From Cellvibrionales bacterium UBA1969 (GTDB lineage: Bacteria > Pseudomonadota > Gammaproteobacteria > Pseudomonadales > UBA7434), in NCBI GenBank assembly GCA_002339085.1, contig DDDX01000057.1:1-47486 (forward strand): DNA of 47,486 bases, read 5' to 3'. The notes under the pieces were generated by a model. It did no database searches, had not been told where the DNA came from, and was given only the letters and a program-made list of their open reading frames with translations. This document shows, piece after piece, positions 1-9,339 of this stretch (the first letter of the stretch is position 1; every line of letters starts with the position of its first letter). A program made the position numbers and the translations under genes.

Positions 1-1580
1 ATCAAAACCGGGTTAATCCCTTCGGTCACCATTTCTGCCCCCTGACTAATCGTCGTAGCAATGGTTCTTGATGTGAAAAAACCTGGCCCATCATTGACCA
101 CTATCGGTGTCTTACCTAATTGCTGAGCTAAATCAAACGCTTTGGCTAAGGTGCTGTCAGTCGTTTTATCACCACAAATGATTTCAACCAATGGCATTTT
201 TTCTGCTGGAGAAAAGAAATGCATACCGATGAAATTTTCAGCTCTTGTGCTCGCTTCAGCCAGTTCAGTGATGGGTAATGCGGAGGTGTTTGAAGCAAAA
301 ACTGCGCTGTTAGCAAGCACTGCTTCGGTATCCTTTGTGACAAAAGCCTTAACACCTCGATCTTCAAAAACGGCCTCAATCACGAGCTCGCAGTCAGCGA
401 GATCAGCATAATTATCAGTCGCTTTAATACGCGCTAAAAACTGCTCCGCTTGAGCTTCATCAACCCGTTTATTTTTAGCATACACGCTTGCTGCATAGCC
501 TTTGCCTTTATCAGCATTATCCTGATTGATATCTTTAATCACGACATCAATTCCTTTCTGGGCAGCCATAGTCGCTATGCCTGCGCCCATTTGGCCCGCG
601 CCTAGAACACCAATCTTAGTAAACTGGGTGCGCTCGAACGAATCAGGACGATTAGCGCCGCGGTTCAGTGCTTCCATTTGCAAAAAAAATGCCGTCATCA
701 TATTACGAGCCGTTTGGTCTAACAAAAGACTTAACATATAACGGCCTTCGATTTTTTGTGCCGTATCAAAGTCAACTCTAGCACTGTCAACGATGCAAGA
801 GTAAATCGCATTTTGTGCAGGCATAAGATTTTTCGTTTGACCCATGGTTGCCGCCGGACCAAAAAAGATAAAGCCTTGATTTGCTGCATCGTCTGGGAGT
901 CCGCCTGGAATTTGATAGCCCTCGGTATCCCAAGGTTGCTTGGCGTCAGGATTTGCTTTGATCCAAGCTTTAGCCTTTTCAGACATTTGAATTTCATCTT
1001 CAGCCGTGTCATGAATAATGCCTTTTTCAAGTGCTTTAGCAGCCGTTAAACGTCTGCCCTGCGCGATCAATGGCATCGCTTGCTGCATACCCAATAAGCG
1101 TGTCAAACGAACCGTACCACCGGCGCCAGGCATGAGGCCGATCTGCGCCTCGGGCAAGCCCATGGCGACGCCCTCTAATGCAATGCGATGATGACAGGAT
1201 AGCGCAATTTCAAAACCGCCACCCATGGCTGGGCCATTGATTCCTACCGCAACAGGTACACCTAATAACTCCAAGTCACGCAGCGGTTGCTTAGTTTCCA
1301 TCAAACCGTTGTAAATACGCGTTTTCTCTTCAATATCAACATTCAGATCCATCTCCAGCATGTCTTTAATATCGCCGCCGGCAAAAAACTGTTTCGGCTT
1401 ACCACTGGTTACATATATACCAGTCACACCGCCTGCCGCAATTTGATTTTTAACCTCTCCCATGGCTTCGTCCATAGCCTGCTGGTAGTCAATACCCATG
1501 GTATTAACCGTTTTACCGGGTTGATCAAAAATAAAATCAATAATGCCGTCACTATCTTTTTCTAATCGAATGTAGCCCAT
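1..1580 (-). CDS. 3-hydroxyacyl-CoA dehydrogenase / enoyl-CoA hydratase (FadB/FadJ-like), 3' end off window
   Basis: The frame is open from an ATG at 1580 to the left edge (about 526 codons), so the protein is cut by the window. It should hydrate trans-2-enoyl-CoA and oxidise the 3-hydroxyacyl-CoA with NAD+ in the cytoplasm. The N-terminal crotonase half shows the oxyanion-hole region FFAGGDIKDM, the segment MGGGFEIAL and the catalytic GLPEAQIGLMPGAGG. The dehydrogenase half begins near residue 340 with the Rossmann motif GVLGAGQMGAGIA and includes HFFSPAEKMPLVEI, carrying the catalytic His. Family members are around 700 residues, so roughly a quarter is missing. An AAGAGAG stretch about 6 bases before the ATG can serve as ribosome binding site. 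It follows the thiolase gene by 69 bp in the same direction, the usual beta-oxidation pairing. Certain at family level; FadB versus FadJ is not resolved. Confidence 0.93.
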   Translation of the reverse strand, partial: MGYIRLEKDSDGIIDFIFDQPGKTVNTMGIDYQQAMDEAMGEVKNQIAAGGVTGIYVTSGKPKQFFAGGDIKDMLEMDLNVDIEEKTRIYNGLMETKQPLRDLELLGVPVAVGINGPAMGGGFEIALSCHHRIALEGVAMGLPEAQIGLMPGAGGTVRLTRLLGMQQAMPLIAQGRRLTAAKALEKGIIHDTAEDEIQMSEKAKAWIKANPDAKQPWDTEGYQIPGGLPDDAANQGFIFFGPAATMGQTKNLMPAQNAIYSCIVDSARVDFDTAQKIEGRYMLSLLLDQTARNMMTAFFLQMEALNRGANRPDSFERTQFTKIGVLGAGQMGAGIATMAAQKGIDVVIKDINQDNADKGKGYAASVYAKNKRVDEAQAEQFLARIKATDNYADLADCELVIEAVFEDRGVKAFVTKDTEAVLANSAVFASNTSALPITELAEASTRAENFIGMHFFSPAEKMPLVEIICGDKTTDSTLAKAFDLAQQLGKTPIVVNDGPGFFTSRTIATTISQGAEMVTEGINPVL

Positions 1581-1649
1581 TGGTATTCTCTCTTAACTAA
1601 TGAAAGCGAAGCTACCAAAAAAATAACTATCGCTATTTAACTTGACTCT

Positions 1650-2852
1650 TTAAACGCGCTCGATAATCGTTGCGATACCGATGCCACCTGCAGCGCACAA
1701 GGTACATAAACCCGTACTTAAATCACGACGCTCTAATTCGTCTAACAAAACGCCCAGGATCATGGCCCCGGTAGCACCAATAGGATGGCCCATTGCAATC
1801 GCACCCCCATTGACATTAATACGCTCATCCTCAACATTTAATTCACGCTGAAAACGCAATACCACTGAAGCAAAGGCCTCGTTTAATTCAACTAAGTCAA
1901 TATCATTCATCGTCATACCGGCCTTTTTTAAGGCCTTTTGGGTAGCAGGAACGGGTCCTGCTAGCATGATAGTCGGCTCGCTGCCAGTGGTTGCAAAACT
2001 CACAATACGCGCACGCGGCTTAAGGCCTTGCGCATCGCCTGCCGCTTTATTGCCAAGTAAAACCAGTCCAGCACCATCAACAATACCCGACGAGTTACCC
2101 GGCGTATGAATATTATCGATTTCTTCAATCTGCGGATAACGCAGCCTCGCGACATCACCATGACCAAAATCATTAAACATTTTAAACGATGGCTTTAGAC
2201 TTGCTAAACTTTCTATACTAGTTTCACGAATCAATTCATCATGATCAAGAATGGTCACACCGTTTAAATCAACTACAGGTACTAAGGATTTAAAATAGCC
2301 ATTATCTCGCGCATGCGCTGCTCTGACCTGTGACATTAATGCATAGCGATCGACATCTTCCCGCGTAAACCCATCGAGTGAAGCCATCAAGTCTGCCCCT
2401 AGCCCTTGAGATATAAACAAACTTTTCATTTGCACCGCTGGGTCAGTAATAGCGCCACCAGATGCCCCCATCCCTACTCGGGATAAAGATTCAACACCGC
2501 CACCACAGACTAAGTCCTCCATGCCTGCCATAACCTTAGCTGCACTCACATTGACCGCATCTAAGGCACCTGCACAGTACCGATGAATTTGCGCACCGGT
2601 AGTGACTGCATCCCAACTAGAATAATTAATTGCTGTTTTAGCCAAATTAGAACCCTGCTCATTAACAGGATCTCCAGTCGCAATTATCACGTCATCAACC
2701 TGTGCAGTATCTAAGTCATTTCGTGTTTTCATCGCTTCAAGTAAGTTAGTCACCAGATCAATTGGCTTGACTTCAAAAAGGCTGCCTTTGCCTGGCTTAC
2801 CGATACCTCTTGGGGTTCGGATCGCATCATAAATATAAGCTTCAGTTGTCAT
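1650..2852 (-). CDS. Thiolase (acetyl-CoA C-acyltransferase), FadA-like
   Basis: A complete 400-residue thiolase that cleaves 3-ketoacyl-CoA to acetyl-CoA and a shortened acyl-CoA, or runs in reverse. The nucleophilic cysteine is Cys93 in HRYCAGALDAV; this departs from the common C-A/S-S-G form because SG is replaced by GA. The conserved NEAFA and GHPIGATGA segments (active-site His) follow, and the C-terminal acid/base cysteine lies in CAAGGIGIA. Length is normal. It is the upstream gene of a two-gene unit with the hydratase/dehydrogenase. The bases just before the ATG (CCCTCCTT on the coding strand) are not a Shine-Dalgarno sequence, so translation initiation is weakly supported, although the N-terminus MTTEAYIYDAIRTPRG is typical. 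Whether it serves general fatty acids or the steroid/aromatic cluster downstream cannot be told. Confidence 0.93.
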   Translation of the reverse strand: MTTEAYIYDAIRTPRGIGKPGKGSLFEVKPIDLVTNLLEAMKTRNDLDTAQVDDVIIATGDPVNEQGSNLAKTAINYSSWDAVTTGAQIHRYCAGALDAVNVSAAKVMAGMEDLVCGGGVESLSRVGMGASGGAITDPAVQMKSLFISQGLGADLMASLDGFTREDVDRYALMSQVRAAHARDNGYFKSLVPVVDLNGVTILDHDELIRETSIESLASLKPSFKMFNDFGHGDVARLRYPQIEEIDNIHTPGNSSGIVDGAGLVLLGNKAAGDAQGLKPRARIVSFATTGSEPTIMLAGPVPATQKALKKAGMTMNDIDLVELNEAFASVVLRFQRELNVEDERINVNGGAIAMGHPIGATGAMILGVLLDELERRDLSTGLCTLCAAGGIGIATIIERV

Positions 2853-3119
2853 AAGGAGGGTCTGCTGTTAAAAAAGTGAAAAAAAATATACTCAATCAAA
2901 ATTTATAGCCGCGCGTTGAGATTCAAAAATAAAATAAAAATTGTAACCATTTCGGTCATTTACTCAATAGCAATATAGGGCAAGGCTTATTTCCGTTAGT
3001 TCGGCATGCCTTATTCGATCAATAACGGCCAATACAATCAGCATAAAAAGTTAATGAACGTTGACCGCTTCAAAATTAAAAAGGACTAAGGCTCATCCGC
3101 TTGAAATGCAATCGCCATA

Positions 3120-4544
3120 TCAGCCTTGCATATGAAGGTGCACTTGCAAACCAGGGTCATTGGGCTTAAAAATTAACTGGAAATCATGCATCTTGGCAAC
3201 CGCAGCAACCAAACTTAAACCCAAACCATTTCCAGGCTGTAAGCTTCGACTGCTCTCTTCTCGATAAAACCGACGCAATACTTTTTTATAATTACTTTGA
3301 TCTATGCCGCAGCCACTATCTAATACACTAAAAGTGACTGAGGCTTCTTTATTATTGCTACCGTCCAGATGGTCATCAAAATCACATTGATCACCCTGCG
3401 ATAATGAGACCTGAACATTGCCGCCTTGGGGCGTATATTTAATTGCGTTGTCAACAATATTAGCACAAGCCTGAAACAATAAATTTCGATCAGCCACGCA
3501 TTCAGTAGGATATAGCTCTAGCTGTAAACGAATACCCTTTTCTAGTGCCAGCGGCTCATATAGCTCGACAACATCTTCAATTAATTTATCCAATGCCAAA
3601 CTTATTTTTTCTGCTTTTGTTTCACCCAGTTCAATACGTGCAATACGCAATAAAGCGTTGAATGTAGCCAACATATCATCAGCTTCAGCTATCAAAGTCT
3701 CAACCCTATCAAATTCATGAGTAGAGCAATCTTTTTGAAAAGAGACTAAGTCGTTTCTCAAGCGGGTTAAAGGGGTTCTTAAATCATGCGCAATATTATC
3801 CGAAACTTGCTTAACGCCATCCATTAAATCCTGGATCCGGTCAAGCATAATATTTAGATTAATCGCTAATTGCTGCAGCTCACTACCCTCGTCACGTGGT
3901 AGCTGGCTGATTTTGAGGCGAGCCGATAAATCACCCGCCATAATGGTTTTTATTGAGCGATTAATATTATCTAAGCGTCGCTGAAACTCCCATGTAACAA
4001 TAAAGGCAGCTACTGCACCCAATATCACAGTAACAAGAAAACCTCTAAAAAGAATCCCCGTCACAAAACTCACGTAGGCCAAAACTTCAACATCACTGCG
4101 TGCGACAAGCAAATGGTTACCGTCTTGCATCAACTGAGTTACAGCAACAAAGTCTTGCTCGCGGGATGAATTACCGTCTTGCAATATGCCCATTTCAAAA
4201 TTCAACCAGCCATCGCCGTATTCTCTATATTCCGGCCAATCTTTTAAGTTACCCGAAATTTTCTCTAGATCTTGATCGGCGATGACGTAGGCAAAATGAA
4301 CCACGTGAAATTGCTGACTTCGCTGGTCAATAAAATGATTGGCAAAAGGCAATCCGCCCTGCTCATAGGCGTCGCTAAAGCGCTCTAACTCAGTTGACAA
4401 GCCATCGTGGACGCCATTGAAATAGTTGTAAGAAAAGAGACTGTAGACCGCTAACATAACGATAAGGACAACAATGCTGATGCCTAGCACAGTTGCAAGT
4501 GCAGCACGAAACGTATAGCTACTTAATATTTTTGCTAAAATCAT
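3120..4544 (-). CDS. Sensor histidine kinase (HAMP/HisKA/HATPase)
   Basis: A 474-residue membrane-bound kinase of an OmpR-type two-component system. A first membrane segment lies near residues 14-38, a periplasmic sensor of about 115 residues follows, and a second membrane segment lies near 158-185. HAMP comes next, then the phospho-acceptor His253 in IAHDLRTPLTRLRND, the N box NIVDNAIKYTP, G1 DSGCGI and G2 GNGLGLSL. All catalytic motifs are intact. It lies 49 bp downstream of the response regulator gene in the same direction. GGATAAG just before the ATG is a plausible ribosome binding site. The signal sensed is unknown; the architecture resembles QseC/PmrB-type kinases only in a general way. 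Confidence 0.93.
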   Translation of the reverse strand: MILAKILSSYTFRAALATVLGISIVVLIVMLAVYSLFSYNYFNGVHDGLSTELERFSDAYEQGGLPFANHFIDQRSQQFHVVHFAYVIADQDLEKISGNLKDWPEYREYGDGWLNFEMGILQDGNSSREQDFVAVTQLMQDGNHLLVARSDVEVLAYVSFVTGILFRGFLVTVILGAVAAFIVTWEFQRRLDNINRSIKTIMAGDLSARLKISQLPRDEGSELQQLAINLNIMLDRIQDLMDGVKQVSDNIAHDLRTPLTRLRNDLVSFQKDCSTHEFDRVETLIAEADDMLATFNALLRIARIELGETKAEKISLALDKLIEDVVELYEPLALEKGIRLQLELYPTECVADRNLLFQACANIVDNAIKYTPQGGNVQVSLSQGDQCDFDDHLDGSNNKEASVTFSVLDSGCGIDQSNYKKVLRRFYREESSRSLQPGNGLGLSLVAAVAKMHDFQLIFKPNDPGLQVHLHMQG

Positions 4545-4593
4545 TACTTATCCAAAAATAAAAAATATCTCGGCTGACCTTACGAGGTAATCT

Positions 4594-5280
4594 TTAAAAT
4601 GCCTTGTCCGGGTCATTTAATACATAACCAGACCCTCGTACAGTTAACAGTAATTGTGTGTCAAACTCTTTATCAATTTTCTGCCTTAATCGGCTGATAT
4701 GCACATCAATAACATTTGTTTGAGGGTCAAAGTGATAATCCCAAACATTTTCTAATAACATAGTCCGAGTAACAATTTGTCCCGCATGGCGCATCAGATA
4801 CTCTAGCAAACGAAACTCTCTTGGCTGAAGCAGTAGCTTTTGTCCCGCCCGCCTTGCCTCATGAGCTAATAAATCCAGCTCTAAGTCGGCCACTTTTAAC
4901 CTCGTGATGGGGGTATCAATATCACGACGTCTCACTAGCACTTCAATACGTGTATAAAGCTCTTCAAAGTCAAATGGCTTTGACAAATAATCATCCGCGC
5001 CGACTTTTAAGCCATCGATACGATCATTGACTTCTCCCAGCGCACTTAAAACCAATATAGGCGTATTATCCTTTTCATTTCTCAGCGCCTCGATGATGCT
5101 CAAGCCATCAAGCTCAGGCAACATTCGATCGACAATAATGGCATCATAATCTTCATCTTTAGCTAAGCCCAAACCATCAACACCCGTGGCAGCAAGAGTA
5201 ACTATATGGCCTTTATCGATAAATCCCTTCTCAACAAAATTAGCTACACTGAGGTCATCTTCAATCAACAAAATATGCAT
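4594..5280 (-). CDS. OmpR/PhoB-family response regulator
   Basis: A two-domain regulator: receiver domain in residues 1-115 with acidic pocket EDD, phospho-acceptor Asp51 (IIVDRMLPELDG) and conserved Lys in LSKPFDF, then a winged-helix output domain ending VRGSGYVL. The open frame extends 14 codons upstream to 5322, but I chose the ATG at 5280 because MHILLIEDD is the normal receiver N-terminus and GGAAAG sits 5 bases before it. Asp51 phosphorylation by the adjacent kinase should control DNA binding. The gene is divergent from the unknown secreted protein at 5632 across about 350 bp; that pair may be regulated by this system, but this is only inferred from position. Confidence 0.93.
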   Translation of the reverse strand: MHILLIEDDLSVANFVEKGFIDKGHIVTLAATGVDGLGLAKDEDYDAIIVDRMLPELDGLSIIEALRNEKDNTPILVLSALGEVNDRIDGLKVGADDYLSKPFDFEELYTRIEVLVRRRDIDTPITRLKVADLELDLLAHEARRAGQKLLLQPREFRLLEYLMRHAGQIVTRTMLLENVWDYHFDPQTNVIDVHISRLRQKIDKEFDTQLLLTVRGSGYVLNDPDKAF

Positions 5281-5518
5281 AAATGCTTTCCAATCAAATA
5301 AAAAAATTGTGCTCAGATTCACATCATTATAAAAAAGCTGTGAAAAAAGCTCTCACGTCGTAAATTATAAGTGAAAATATAGTTCACTAAAATAATAAAG
5401 TTATATTTATCAATAATTTAGCCTTATAACTTGTTTAAAAAAATAAAAACTGGTTAATAACCAACCGTTCTGGTATTTATACTACACTTTAAGACACAGA
5501 CTTGCGCTTGCCAAAGCC

Positions 5519-5568
5519 GTTGTTTTTTGGGCGGCGGCTGAACGAAAAGGATAGTCACAAAAAACAAC
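5519..5568. repeat. 11-bp perfect inverted repeat in the leader of the secreted-protein gene
   Basis: GTTGTTTTTTG at 5519-5529 is matched exactly by CAAAAAACAAC at 5558-5568, separated by 28 bases containing GGGCGGCGGCTG. It ends 63 bases before the TTG start of the gene at 5632. It could form a leader hairpin in RNA or mark a protein site. The rest of the 350-bp divergent region 5281-5631 shows only AT-rich promoter-like sequence, for example TATACT at 5478-5483. Confidence 0.45.
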
Positions 5569-5631
5569 CATTAATTAGGCGCTTTATCGAGCAGTTATTC
5601 GCTTAGTAAGGCTTACTTAAAGGAAGTCACA

Positions 5632-6246
5632 TTGATCAATGACAGCTTAATACACAGAATGAGATTCCCACGCCTAATCAATATGGCTCGGTTAGCTGTT
5701 TTGCTACTTTTAGCCAACGGATTTTCCTACGCGGAAAACAATAACACACTGAGTGGTCATCAGAATCCTTTTACTGAAGCTCTTGAGAGAACTACCACAG
5801 CGAGCGAGAAAACCTTCAAAGACAGTGGTATTTCAGACCATACAAACTATCTGGCGTTTTTTACGCCCCAAAGAAAAAACAACGCAATCGAGCAAAAGAA
5901 ATCACAATCACGATTAAGCCATAAGCAAACTTCAACCATCAATGCTGTTCTAGCAACAGGTGAATTTGTCAGCTCGGACACCGAGCTACTCATCTATCCT
6001 CACGGCGACAGTAAAGACAGCGATTACAAGACCGGCACCGCTGCATTGGGCCTCTTGCTGAAGTTAAGCCTAAAAAACTGGTTTAAACAGAGCAACATTA
6101 ACAATAATTTTCTTAACAATCTCAGCAAAACCAAACCAATTGAATTAAATAATCCCACATTTAAGACCAATCAAGACAAACTCTGGGATTATTCTGTAAA
6201 ATTATCTGGTGAAAAAATAAAATTGCAATTTGGAAAAGAATTGTAA
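5632..6246 (+). CDS. Hypothetical secreted protein
   Basis: A 204-residue protein I do not recognise. Residues 18-34 are a hydrophobic segment ending FSYA, preceded by several Arg residues, which reads as a signal peptide with an export site near residue 34; the n-region is longer than usual, so an alternative start at Met10 or Met18 is possible. The mature part is polar, rich in Asn, Lys, Ser and Thr, with no Cys and no recognisable domain. The chosen start is TTG because AAGGAAG lies 5-6 bases upstream, a strong ribosome binding site. It is divergent from the response regulator gene and 55 bp ahead of the RDD gene in the same direction, so a two-gene unit is plausible. Confidence 0.7.
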   Translation: MINDSLIHRMRFPRLINMARLAVLLLLANGFSYAENNNTLSGHQNPFTEALERTTTASEKTFKDSGISDHTNYLAFFTPQRKNNAIEQKKSQSRLSHKQTSTINAVLATGEFVSSDTELLIYPHGDSKDSDYKTGTAALGLLLKLSLKNWFKQSNINNNFLNNLSKTKPIELNNPTFKTNQDKLWDYSVKLSGEKIKLQFGKEL

Positions 6247-6301
6247 GAAGTTATCTCTCATATTACCTGATCAATTTACCGGATACTCAGCTCGTTAAAC
6301 T

Positions 6302-6796
6302 ATGTCTTGTGACGAAAAAAATACAGACCCTATCTCAGCCCCTCTTGGCCGCCGACTCATGGCCATGCTTTACGACGCATTTTTATTAATGGCTATATTA
6401 ATGTGCACCAGTGCAGTGTACACCGTTATCGCGGTAAACCTTACCGGTGACTTTACTCAATCTACAGCGATTAATACCGATGACGTGCTTCATGATCTTA
6501 AGCCTACTGAATTAGGTTGGCCAATATTTCCCGTACTCGGGTCAGTCTACTGCGGATTCTTCATTTACTTTTGGCACAATACTGGCCAGACTTTAGGCAT
6601 GCTAGTATGGAAAATAAAAATCGTAACAAACAATCATGGAGCTATCTCAATATCACAATGCTTGATTAGAATCATCATTGCCTTTTTTTCATTCGCTTTA
6701 TTAGGCGCAGGGTATCTTATCCTACTAAGAAAGAACACACAGCAATCATGGCATGACCGTGCATCAAAAACCAAAGTGATTCGCTTAAGCGATTAA
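6302..6796 (+). CDS. RDD family membrane protein
   Basis: A 164-residue inner-membrane protein. The family signature is visible: Arg in PLGRRLMAMLYDAFLL at residues 14-29 with the Asp in the first membrane segment, the central GQTLGMLVWKIKIV, and the terminal WHDRASKTKVI. Three hydrophobic segments lie near residues 20-45, 75-95 and 120-142. RDD proteins are poorly understood; some are linked to ion exchange, but no specific role can be claimed here. There is no strong ribosome binding site before the ATG. The gene is convergent with lptG, with a 45-bp gap that holds no clear terminator hairpin. Confidence 0.88.
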   Translation: MSCDEKNTDPISAPLGRRLMAMLYDAFLLMAILMCTSAVYTVIAVNLTGDFTQSTAINTDDVLHDLKPTELGWPIFPVLGSVYCGFFIYFWHNTGQTLGMLVWKIKIVTNNHGAISISQCLIRIIIAFFSFALLGAGYLILLRKNTQQSWHDRASKTKVIRLSD

Positions 6797-6841
6797 ATCT
6801 ACCCGCATAAAATAAGAGTGAAGCCTGCTAGCAGTCAAGAA

Positions 6842-7906
6842 CTACCTGACTCTATAGAGCAAGATAAGCCCAAGGGCTGATATAATAATAATGGGACTAA
6901 GCACAGCATAGAATGGCGAGAAACCATAAATTAAACTGCTAGGGCCTAATAAATTCTGTGCAAACTGAAAGCTTATACCGACTACGACACCAATAAATAT
7001 TCGATAGCCCATTGTCGATGATCGAAGGGGGCCAAAAATAAAGGACAAGGCAACCAATACCAGACTCATAATTGCCAAGGGGTGTAAACACTTTTGCCAA
7101 AAAGCTAATTCATATGCCTTAGTATCTAATCCTTGCTGCTCTAAAAAAGCAATATATTCAAATAATCCCGTCGGTGACAGCTCTGAGGCATCCAGAGACA
7201 GATAAGACAGCATCTTAGGGGTTAACTGTGTTTCCCACAGCTGCGTTGTGAATTGATCTTGTATAATTTTATCATCGCTAAAGGAAGTGACCTTCACATT
7301 TTCTAGCAACCAATTACTGTTCTGAAAACTCGCTCGATCAGCGATTAATGTCTGTGTCAGCTTACCTGAATGATCAAACTTGAAAAGCGTGACACCGTAT
7401 AGCACTCCACCGGGCTGAACGACATTGAAATGCATGAAATTATCGGCCTCTCGATGCCAGAGGCCACTTTGTAAAACTAATGACTGATCACGACCTGACA
7501 ATTGCAAATCTTTGTGGCTAGTTGCCCATTGGTCCGTAACCGGCGAAATAAATTCAGCTATGACAATAGATAAAATAATTAGCCACAAAGTCGGCTTAAA
7601 AACTAAACGCATCAATTGAAATAACGAGACGCCGCTGGCACGCATTATCATAATTTCACTGCTGCTAGACAACATACCCATGGCCACCAAACAGCCAATT
7701 AAAGTAGCCAAAGGAATGAACTCATTGACTCTACCGGGAATAGTTAAGCCAATATAAATAAACGCTTGCCGTAGGTTATAGTCATTGCGCAAATCACCTA
7801 ACTGATCGATTAATGCAGAAAGCACATCCAAACTTAATATTAAAAGTAGAACAATGAAAAAAGCAGCGAATACTTTACCGCTAATGTAAGCGCTCAACTT
7901 ATTCAC
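6842..7906 (-). CDS. lptG: LPS export ABC transporter permease LptG
   Basis: A 354-residue inner-membrane permease of the LptB2FGC transporter, which extracts lipopolysaccharide from the inner membrane and passes it to the periplasmic bridge. The YjgP/YjgQ fold is clear: N-terminal membrane segments (residues 12-30, 60-80, 100-120), a periplasmic beta-jellyroll of about 130 residues, and three C-terminal segments. The N-terminus MNKLSAYISGKVFAAFF and the motif GRVNEFIPLATLIGCL match the LptG type. Its start overlaps the lptF stop by 4 bp, indicating translational coupling. Confidence 0.95.
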   Translation of the reverse strand: MNKLSAYISGKVFAAFFIVLLLILSLDVLSALIDQLGDLRNDYNLRQAFIYIGLTIPGRVNEFIPLATLIGCLVAMGMLSSSSEIMIMRASGVSLFQLMRLVFKPTLWLIILSIVIAEFISPVTDQWATSHKDLQLSGRDQSLVLQSGLWHREADNFMHFNVVQPGGVLYGVTLFKFDHSGKLTQTLIADRASFQNSNWLLENVKVTSFSDDKIIQDQFTTQLWETQLTPKMLSYLSLDASELSPTGLFEYIAFLEQQGLDTKAYELAFWQKCLHPLAIMSLVLVALSFIFGPLRSSTMGYRIFIGVVVGISFQFAQNLLGPSSLIYGFSPFYAVLSPIIIISALGLILLYRVR

Positions 7907-9009
7907 AGTGCATTTGCCTTTGCGCGCAACCTCGACATAGCAAACGCTCTTAGTATGTCATCCTTCAGCAGAATACTAAAAGCCAAACTGAGAAACAGGG
8001 TGTGCAGCACCCAAATTGCTATTGCTGGCTGGGAGCCATATTCAACCTGCGTTCTAACTGTCGTAATAGAAATTATATAAATCAAATACATTAAAATAGC
8101 AGGCAATAATTTAAGATAACGGCCACTCCTATTATCAGTTTTGCTTAATGCCAACGCCATCACAGCAACCACTAACACAACAACTGGTAAAGAGAAGCGC
8201 CAATGCAAAGCTGCAATATCGGCATTTGAGTCTGAATTAAATAATGCAAACGTCGACTTAGCGTCAACTTCTAACTGCAGCTGCTCTTTAGGCCTAACAA
8301 TCGTCAAACTCTGAGAGAATTGAGAAAAATTGGCAATACGATAATCTGCTTGGCCGATAAAACCGTCATAAATACTGCCATTTAATAAATTCAAATAACG
8401 AGGCACCAATACATCACTATCAGTCAGGCGCGCTGATTCCGCCCGGATTATAAGAACACCGCCCTCATCATTATAATCAACTAACAATACATCACTAATT
8501 GTCTTATTCTGCTGATCATACGCCTCGACATAGCTCACGCTTTGAGTATTATCAGCCTGCTGAAATTTACCAGGCCGAACAAAAGAAAAGGCATCGTTAT
8601 TGTTTGACTCTTCAAGTAAAACCTGCAATCGATTGAGACTGCTTGGAGCAGCAATTAACGTGAGATACGCCACAAAAACACTGACTACCACAGCGGGAAA
8701 TAAGGTAATGCCTACTAAACGCTTTTTACTGACACCGCAGGCGTTAATAACTACCATTTCACTATCAGTATATAAGCGACCCAAAGCCAGCAATACGCCG
8801 ATAAAAAAACCTAAAGGTATAACCAATGGTAAAAAATCAGGGATACGATAAAAAATAACCCAAAAAACAATTTCTGATGAGAGGTCGCCGGTACTGGACT
8901 GAGACAGGTATTTTGCTAAACGCCCGCTAGTGACTATGGATAAAAGAACCAACGTCACCGCAGCGCTGGTCTGAAAAATTTGTCTACATAGGTAGCGAAA
9001 TAGAATCAT
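7903..9009 (-). CDS. lptF: LPS export ABC transporter permease LptF
   Basis: A 368-residue partner permease of LptG. It starts MILFRYLCRQIFQTSAAV and carries the conserved PDFLPLVIPLGFFIGVLLALGR segment (residues about 57-78), a periplasmic jellyroll domain and a C-terminal membrane bundle. Gene order lptF-lptG with a 4-bp overlap is standard in gammaproteobacteria. In many relatives a leucyl aminopeptidase gene (pepA) is divergent from lptF; here the upstream region instead holds a candidate small RNA and the DUF2288 gene. No strong ribosome binding site is visible. Confidence 0.95.
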   Translation of the reverse strand: MILFRYLCRQIFQTSAAVTLVLLSIVTSGRLAKYLSQSSTGDLSSEIVFWVIFYRIPDFLPLVIPLGFFIGVLLALGRLYTDSEMVVINACGVSKKRLVGITLFPAVVVSVFVAYLTLIAAPSSLNRLQVLLEESNNNDAFSFVRPGKFQQADNTQSVSYVEAYDQQNKTISDVLLVDYNDEGGVLIIRAESARLTDSDVLVPRYLNLLNGSIYDGFIGQADYRIANFSQFSQSLTIVRPKEQLQLEVDAKSTFALFNSDSNADIAALHWRFSLPVVVLVVAVMALALSKTDNRSGRYLKLLPAILMYLIYIISITTVRTQVEYGSQPAIAIWVLHTLFLSLAFSILLKDDILRAFAMSRLRAKANAL

Positions 9010-9186
9010 AAGAATAAATAGTTCTCAATATTTCACCTTATTAAACCAACCTCTGAGCTTAAAAAGCAATATGACAATTAACAAGCTTGTACTAATCAGG
9101 GTAGTCAACACCTATCGGTTATTAATGAATAAAAAAAATGGCTGAAGGAAAAATAATCAAAAGTGTGATTTATGACCGTTTAATGA

Positions 9187-9338
9187 TATAATATAGGTAA
9201 TTAATTCGCATTTAATCTTAAAAAAGTGGCGCTTAACCGTGGAAGAACTATGATCATTCTTGTAACAGTCTTTGACTGCTACAACTCCAGGTCAAAAATA
9301 ACCTCTTATAAAGACGTCCATTGGACGTCTTTTTTTTA
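9187..9338 (+). ncRNA. Candidate intergenic small RNA with own -10 box and terminator
   Basis: The 330-bp gap between lptF and the DUF2288 gene holds no convincing gene but has transcription signals on the + strand. A perfect TATAAT lies at 9187-9192, with TGTGAT 17 bp upstream as a poor -35. RNA would begin near 9199-9201. A stem-loop GTAACAGTC-TTT-GACTGCTAC (9262-9282, one mismatch) follows, then an unstructured linker with ACTCC and ACCTC, and a terminator at 9311-9338. Both flanking genes are on the - strand, so this terminator has no other obvious client. A 38-codon frame from ATG 9250 runs through the terminator and is unlikely to be translated. No known RNA family was recognised. Confidence 0.45.
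9311..9338 (+). terminator. Rho-independent terminator
   Basis: A perfect 9-bp stem AAGACGTCC / GGACGTCTT with loop ATT is followed by an unbroken T run (TTTTTTTT counting the stem end). The T run lies only on the + strand; the other strand ends CTTTATAAG after the stem, so it works rightward. It is the best evidence for a + strand transcript in this gap. Confidence 0.85.
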
Positions 9339-9339
9339 T

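Noticed and set aside
731..1565. Several frames opposite to the hydratase/dehydrogenase gene
   Set aside because: They are antisense shadows; the - strand frame is continuous with all family motifs.
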